Under the pieces are notes generated by a model. The model ran no database searches, was not told the origin of the DNA, and saw only the letters and a list, made by a program, of their open reading frames with translations. This document shows, one piece after another, positions 49,424 through 52,584 of a DNA stretch of 52,584 nt (position 1 is its first letter; each line of letters begins with the position of its first letter). Origin of the DNA: a virus. The stretch is from IMG/VR virus record IMGVR_UViG_3300006802_016771, positions 1 through 52,584 of that record; one strand, 5' to 3'. The position numbers were made by a program, and so were the translations under genes.

Positions 49424-50047
49424 TCAACCCTTCCTGCGTGCGAGAATGGCTAATATTTTCTTCTTAGCCAACTGCATATTCGCTTTGGCTTTTCTTTTAG
49501 TTCTAGCGGAAGTTGTGTTTTTCGCGTCTTTCTGCTGTTTCCTAGCTATGTCTCCATAGCCTTTTCCGTCAGAAGCATACATAAATTCCATCAAGTCCTC
49601 TACACTAGGCTCTTCATATTTGAAGATTTTCTTACGAAGGTTTTTTAGCATTCTACCGGTCCGACGTGCTTGACCTTTTACATAAGGATTTACTTTACCC
49701 TTAATTTCAGAAGCTTTCTTTTTAATTTTTTGAGCACTTCCAGGAACTACGGCATTCGCTGCGCCTGAGGCTACTCCTCCGCCTACCCTTCTTGTCGCAT
49801 TGTACCTATTCTTGGCACCCTGGGCATACTTGCTTATCTTGTCGCGATTTTGATAGGCAACAGCACCAGCACCTAGCCCTGCTAAAACGCCTGTTCCGCG
49901 ACCAACAGTCTCTCTAACAGACCCTAATACTCCGCCAACATTTTTATGATCTTCCTCTTCGGCGCGAAATTCAATGTTTTCACCCCTAAGTCTAATAACT
50001 TGGTCTAGTTTTTCATCTAAAGCGATAATGCGTTTTGCGTCATTCAT
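49424..50047 (-). CDS. Basic glycine-zipper protein with L/I-E-F motifs
   Basis: 207 residues. In order: ENIEFRAEEEDHK near residue 25, a Gly/Ala-rich segment GTGVLAGLGAGAVAYQN, a basic part with GGGVASGAANAVVPGSA, VEDLMEFMYASDGKG near residue 155, then a Lys/Arg-rich C-terminus (RTKRKAKANMQLAKKK). Same pattern as the basic proteins at 1-3 and 37-40 kb. TTGACA lies 14 nt before the ATG; no Shine-Dalgarno. Likely a packaged virion protein; the motifs may be cleavage sites. Confidence 0.6.
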   Translation of the reverse strand: MNDAKRIIALDEKLDQVIRLRGENIEFRAEEEDHKNVGGVLGSVRETVGRGTGVLAGLGAGAVAYQNRDKISKYAQGAKNRYNATRRVGGGVASGAANAVVPGSAQKIKKKASEIKGKVNPYVKGQARRTGRMLKNLRKKIFKYEEPSVEDLMEFMYASDGKGYGDIARKQQKDAKNTTSARTKRKAKANMQLAKKKILAILARRKG

Positions 50048-50061
50048 ACTATTTATTGCGT

Positions 50062-50067
50062 TGTCAA
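50062..50067 (-). promoter_or_regulatory. TTGACA element, 14 nt before ATG at 50047
   Basis: Minus-strand TTGACA with 14 nt to the ATG. It includes the TGA stop of the upstream gene. Confidence 0.55.
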
Positions 50068-50870
50068 CTAAATCTCTTTCTTGTGAAAGCCGCTAATAAA
50101 CTCTTGCGGAGTAAACTTTTAGCACCACGCCTATTAACACCATGGTTTTTCATGGCCGTTTTTATTGCTTTTTCTTTCTGATTTACATCCAAATCATCAT
50201 ATTTTGCCTTTCTAGCGCGTGTTTTTTGGTTACTAGAAATATTTTTTGCCTCCTTAGCTTTAGCGTTTTGGCGCTGCTTTTGAGTAAAATCACCTCTCTC
50301 GTACTTACCCTTCGTGGGTCTTTGATACTTTTTAGGGTCATCTACCTGGGCGGTTACAATTCCTTGCTTCTTGGCGAAATTACCAGAAGTCTTTATGCTC
50401 ATTTTAGCATTATTCCTCAAGTTTTTGCCGCGCACTTTTGCAGACTCTGCTTCCTGTTGAGTAAGCATTGCAATTTTTGCATTCTCTTTATCAATGCTCT
50501 TGCGAATTGCCGATTTCTTTTTCGTTAACTTATCAGGTAGTACATTAATCTTTTCTAGAGTACCACTTTTTGTTTTTCTATAAATACCATCTTTAATAAC
50601 ACCTATCTTTTTACCCGCGGGTGACTTGGGCGTATTATTACCCTTACCTAAATTACTTGGCAAGGTTTTGGCTCGCCTTCTTCTATCAAACCTAGATCGC
50701 TCTTCATCCTTGAGGGCAAATAGCATCAAAAGTTTCTCATTTCTTTCCGCAAACTCTTTTATTTCTTTCTTAAGCAAGCACTTGCCTGCTTTTGAACAAG
50801 CAACCTTAGACTTACAGGCACTACAAAGTGAGAATGTTGGATTATTGCCGAACGGTTTTATGTCTTTCAC
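50064..50870 (-). CDS. Basic protein with four-cysteine motif
   Basis: About 268 residues from the GTG at 50870. Near the N-terminus CSACKSKVACSKAGKCL has cysteine spacing C-x2-C-x5-C-x5-C, identical to the protein at 1.8-2.5 kb, then KKEIKEFAERN. The rest is Lys/Arg-rich, low-complexity. TTGACA lies 15 nt before the GTG. An alternative start, ATG at 50894, overlaps the small-terminase stop as TAATG and would add eight residues; both are possible. Likely zinc-binding and DNA-associated. Confidence 0.6.
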   Translation of the reverse strand: MKDIKPFGNNPTFSLCSACKSKVACSKAGKCLLKKEIKEFAERNEKLLMLFALKDEERSRFDRRRRAKTLPSNLGKGNNTPKSPAGKKIGVIKDGIYRKTKSGTLEKINVLPDKLTKKKSAIRKSIDKENAKIAMLTQQEAESAKVRGKNLRNNAKMSIKTSGNFAKKQGIVTAQVDDPKKYQRPTKGKYERGDFTQKQRQNAKAKEAKNISSNQKTRARKAKYDDLDVNQKEKAIKTAMKNHGVNRRGAKSLLRKSLLAAFTRKRFS

Positions 50871-50885
50871 ATAAAAGCACGACCT

Positions 50886-50891
50886 TGTCAA
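50886..50891 (-). promoter_or_regulatory. TTGACA element, 15 nt before GTG at 50870
   Basis: Minus-strand TTGACA with 15 nt to the GTG. It lies just after the small-terminase stop. Confidence 0.5.
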
Positions 50892-50893
50892 CA

Positions 50894-51454
50894 TTATGAA
50901 CTTAAATGCCCTAGTGCTTCATTAATCGCGTCTTTTAGGAAAGCTTCAGCCTCAGCGGGTTCCATGCCTATAACTTGGGGCGCAGCTTTCGCTGGTATGC
51001 CCAGGAGCACAGTTTTTGACTCTTGTATCATACTAGCCACCCACCTCTTTACGTCATCATTTAATGTATAGTCGCCTCTTTTTACGGAAATTTCATGCTC
51101 CAGCTTTTCGCAAATGAGCTTTAGTTGTCGGATTTTTAAGTCATGTAGATCCTCAGTTTCATCTGGATCGCTTCTTTGGTTAGCTTTAATCCAAGCACGA
51201 ATAGCGAATACATCCCACTTCCCATTCGATAATGGCTCGGGAAAACCAGGCTCTTTTCTCCACCTCTGAATCGTTTTACGATCTACCTTAAATAACTTGG
51301 CCAACTCAGTCTGGTTTTTTGCATAGTGAGGCAAGGTTTCTTTCTCTACCTCGCGTATTAAGATAGCACTCGCTTTATGTAGGTCTTCCTCTGGCACGCT
51401 TTTACCAGCATCGACCTTATCCATTACGTTTTTAGCCCAATCTATATCTGTCAT
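50894..51454 (-). CDS. Terminase small subunit-like DNA-binding protein (Nu1-like)
   Basis: 186 residues. A helix-turn-helix NQTELAKLFKVDRKTIQRW (about 43-61) is followed by a winged segment (PGFPEPLSNGKWDVFAIRAW), as in Nu1-type small terminases. Next comes a coiled coil (LKIRQLKLICEKLEHEI) and a C-terminal part that may contact the large subunit. It lies upstream of terL, with two basic genes and one small gene in between. It recognises the packaging site. The start overlaps the upstream stop (ATGA). Confidence 0.8.
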   Translation of the reverse strand: MTDIDWAKNVMDKVDAGKSVPEEDLHKASAILIREVEKETLPHYAKNQTELAKLFKVDRKTIQRWRKEPGFPEPLSNGKWDVFAIRAWIKANQRSDPDETEDLHDLKIRQLKLICEKLEHEISVKRGDYTLNDDVKRWVASMIQESKTVLLGIPAKAAPQVIGMEPAEAEAFLKDAINEALGHLSS

Positions 51455-52035
51455 GATTTGTCATGATTTATTCTCCATACATGACTTACGCCACCGACTT
51501 TAGGTGCTGGGGTTTCCCTTACAATAGTGCCATTATATGGCTCAAATTTTGCCTTATAAAAAGATTGGTCATGCAATACATGAGGATATTCCATCCAAGG
51601 CTGACTCTCCCTGTTTGCAGTAGAATAAGTGGATATATATGCGTAACCCGATAGGTGTGCCAAAAGGAGTTTTAAATTTTCGTCAAAAATATCATCAGCT
51701 ATATGTATGAAAACCTGAAATGCCCAAATCACATCAAATTTCTTATAGTTAGGTATTTGATCACTTAAGTATATTTTTTTATTTATACCACTTTTTTCAT
51801 ATATAGATTTACCCACATCAAGTCTCTTCTTTGATATATCATAACCATGGTACTTTCCATCATCTAGGTAATTAATTATATTTATTCCACCCCTCAAAAT
51901 ACCACAACCGAAGTCTAGTAGATCATGGTCTTCCTTTAGTCCAAATCGTATAAGTAATTTCAACTGAGAATCGCGATTTTCCCAGTTATGTTTTGACCCT
52001 ACGAGCTTATAAGCATCATCCATATTGCAGTCCAT
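51451..52035 (-). CDS. Class I SAM-dependent methyltransferase
   Basis: About 194 residues. Motif I LLDFGCGILRGG, then YHGYDISKKRLDVG and DVIWAFQVFIHI, give a Rossmann-type methyltransferase, probably on a small molecule or sugar. Start is uncertain: two ATGs 12 nt apart lie in a direct repeat of TGCAATATGGA (52035, 52023), neither with a Shine-Dalgarno, and the frame stays open to 52287 through GC-rich sequence unlike a gene. The stop overlaps the small-terminase start. Confidence 0.7.
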   Translation of the reverse strand: MDCNMDDAYKLVGSKHNWENRDSQLKLLIRFGLKEDHDLLDFGCGILRGGINIINYLDDGKYHGYDISKKRLDVGKSIYEKSGINKKIYLSDQIPNYKKFDVIWAFQVFIHIADDIFDENLKLLLAHLSGYAYISTYSTANRESQPWMEYPHVLHDQSFYKAKFEPYNGTIVRETPAPKVGGVSHVWRINHDKS

Positions 52036-52448
52036 ATTGCAATTTATACATAAATAGAGGGGGGCTTCAATACCGTTTTTTCGACAAGCGGAACTTAAAA
52101 ATATAGTAAACTTATTATGCTTAACTTTACTTAAAGCATTGAATATCAACAACTTACAACAAAATTTGACAAGCATGGTATAATGAAGTTGGCTGAAATT
52201 ATGCCAATCCCCCCCACAGCCTGCGCAAGCGGGAGCGCATACATGTAAGGATGCCACACACTCATGTATGCGGGGGCGCACGTACACACGGGAGAGTACG
52301 TATCAAGGCATTGTCCACCCACGCACAGTCGCATGGATGCGTTCATGCGCGCGTTTCTAAGGGTGGGCATGACTTTCTTCATTACGCATAAGCGTCCGCG
52401 CGTACGCTAGTGCGTACACATAACACACGCGCACAGGAGACACCAAAA
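52036..52448. other. 413-nt non-coding region with composition shift and inverted repeats
   Basis: The left part is AT-rich and typical of the phage. From about 52195 the sequence becomes GC-rich with alternating purine-pyrimidine runs (GCGCACGTACACAC, CGCGCGTACGC). Inverted repeats: CGCATACATG with CATGTATGCG, ACGTAC with GTACGT, GTACGC with GCGTAC. These could form hairpins or left-handed DNA, or be an origin, a recombination site or a control region between divergent genes. I see no minus-strand gene here except unsupported ORF extensions. Confidence 0.5.
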
Positions 52449-52584
52449 TGTCATACATAAATAACCTATGGAGTGCGCTCGTAAGCGCACCTGCAACCGT
52501 AACCCCAACCAAAACCAAAAAAGCCAAGGCTAAGCGCGTCCGCAAGTCACGCACGTACACGCTCACGGGCTACACCGCGAGCGC
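52449..52584 (+). CDS. N-terminus of a plus-strand gene, cut by the window
   Basis: ATG preceded by AGGAGA at 9 nt. The visible 45 residues begin MSYINNLWSALVSAPATVTP and continue with a very basic stretch (KTKKAKAKRVRKSRTYTL). Codon use is GC-rich, unlike the rest of the window. No family recognised. It runs off the right edge. Confidence 0.55.

Noticed and set aside
3262-50891. Reading the TTGACA elements as -35 boxes of ordinary promoters for the adjacent genes
   Set aside because: A -10 box and start point would fall inside the genes, and no TATAAT-like hexamer is found at 16-18 nt.
52166-52184. TTGACA and TATAAT on the plus strand
   Set aside because: Spacer is only 7 nt, too short for a sigma70 promoter. 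A TATAAT alone may still be a weak -10.
52036-52287. N-terminal extension of the methyltransferase at 51.5 kb
   Set aside because: The extra 84 residues lie in AT-rich to GC-rich non-coding-like DNA, Cys-rich and without similarity to methyltransferases.
1-52584. Integrase, repressor, tRNA or RNA polymerase gene
   Set aside because: None seen by motif; I do not claim a lysogenic or T7-like lifestyle.

Overview
This window is most of the genome of a tailed phage with a lambda-type head and a long tail. It is probably a siphovirus from an aquatic, perhaps marine, habitat. The host cannot be named from the sequence. Almost every gene lies on the minus strand, so transcription runs right to left, and genes are packed with ATGA, GTGA, TAATG or 11-17 nt overlaps. 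I found no integrase, tRNA, CRISPR array, DNA polymerase or clear endolysin. The habitat is inferred from gene content: sulfotransferases, a 2OG-Fe(II) oxygenase, a DUF6321-like protein and many glycosyltransferases.

Read right to left, the late region follows lambda order: small terminase (50.9-51.5 kb), large terminase (47.5-49.2 kb), gpW-like joiner (41.9 kb), portal (40.4-41.9 kb), protease with a nested scaffold (35.8-36.9 kb), decoration protein, major capsid protein, joining proteins, two tail-tube-like proteins, assembly chaperone, tape measure (27.9-31.7 kb), two paralogous distal tail proteins and a 2043-residue collagen-like fibre (20.1-26.2 kb). Two blocks interrupt this order. 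A glycan block (43.1-47.5 kb: GT-B/GT62-like, sulfotransferase, GT32-like and GT90-like proteins) and two plus-strand regulator-like genes sit between terminase and gpW. A block of very basic, glycine-zipper proteins (36.9-40.4 kb) sits between portal and protease. Similar basic proteins occur at 49.4-50.9 kb and 1.1-3.1 kb.

Below the fibre come small membrane proteins (possible lysis genes), a metallophosphoesterase, a 2OG-Fe(II) oxygenase and a second glycan block (11.7-17.4 kb) that ends in a terminator whose loop holds the last stop codon. A promoter at 11.66 kb then starts the recombination and replication operon: RecT-like annealing protein, Fe-S PD-(D/E)XK nuclease, SSB-like protein, RuvC-like resolvase, primase-helicase and a cytosine-5 methyltransferase. 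The last 3.3 kb returns to small basic, virion-like genes.

Four observations stand out. (1) The methyltransferase gene is read in two frames. A second ORF of 549 codons starts at an ATG overlapping the GTG of the methyltransferase behind one Shine-Dalgarno. It carries six W-[PA]-T-[PT] repeats and an LNPDWVESLM motif, in register with L/M-A/G-D/N repeats of the first frame. (2) TTGACA lies 13-15 nt before nine start codons that mostly lack a Shine-Dalgarno, including the predicted internal start of the scaffold inside the protease gene. (3) A set of polybasic glycine-zipper proteins shares a recurrent [LI]-E-[FL]-[GA]-like motif and a C-x2-C-x5-C-x5-C motif, which suggests processed, DNA-associated virion proteins. 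(4) A collagen-like fibre sits next to a hydroxylase, glycosyltransferases and sulfotransferases, which could together modify the fibre.

The right end (52.2-52.58 kb) changes abruptly to GC-rich, alternating purine-pyrimidine DNA with several inverted repeats and a plus-strand gene that runs off the window. The genome therefore continues, or is joined to different DNA, there.
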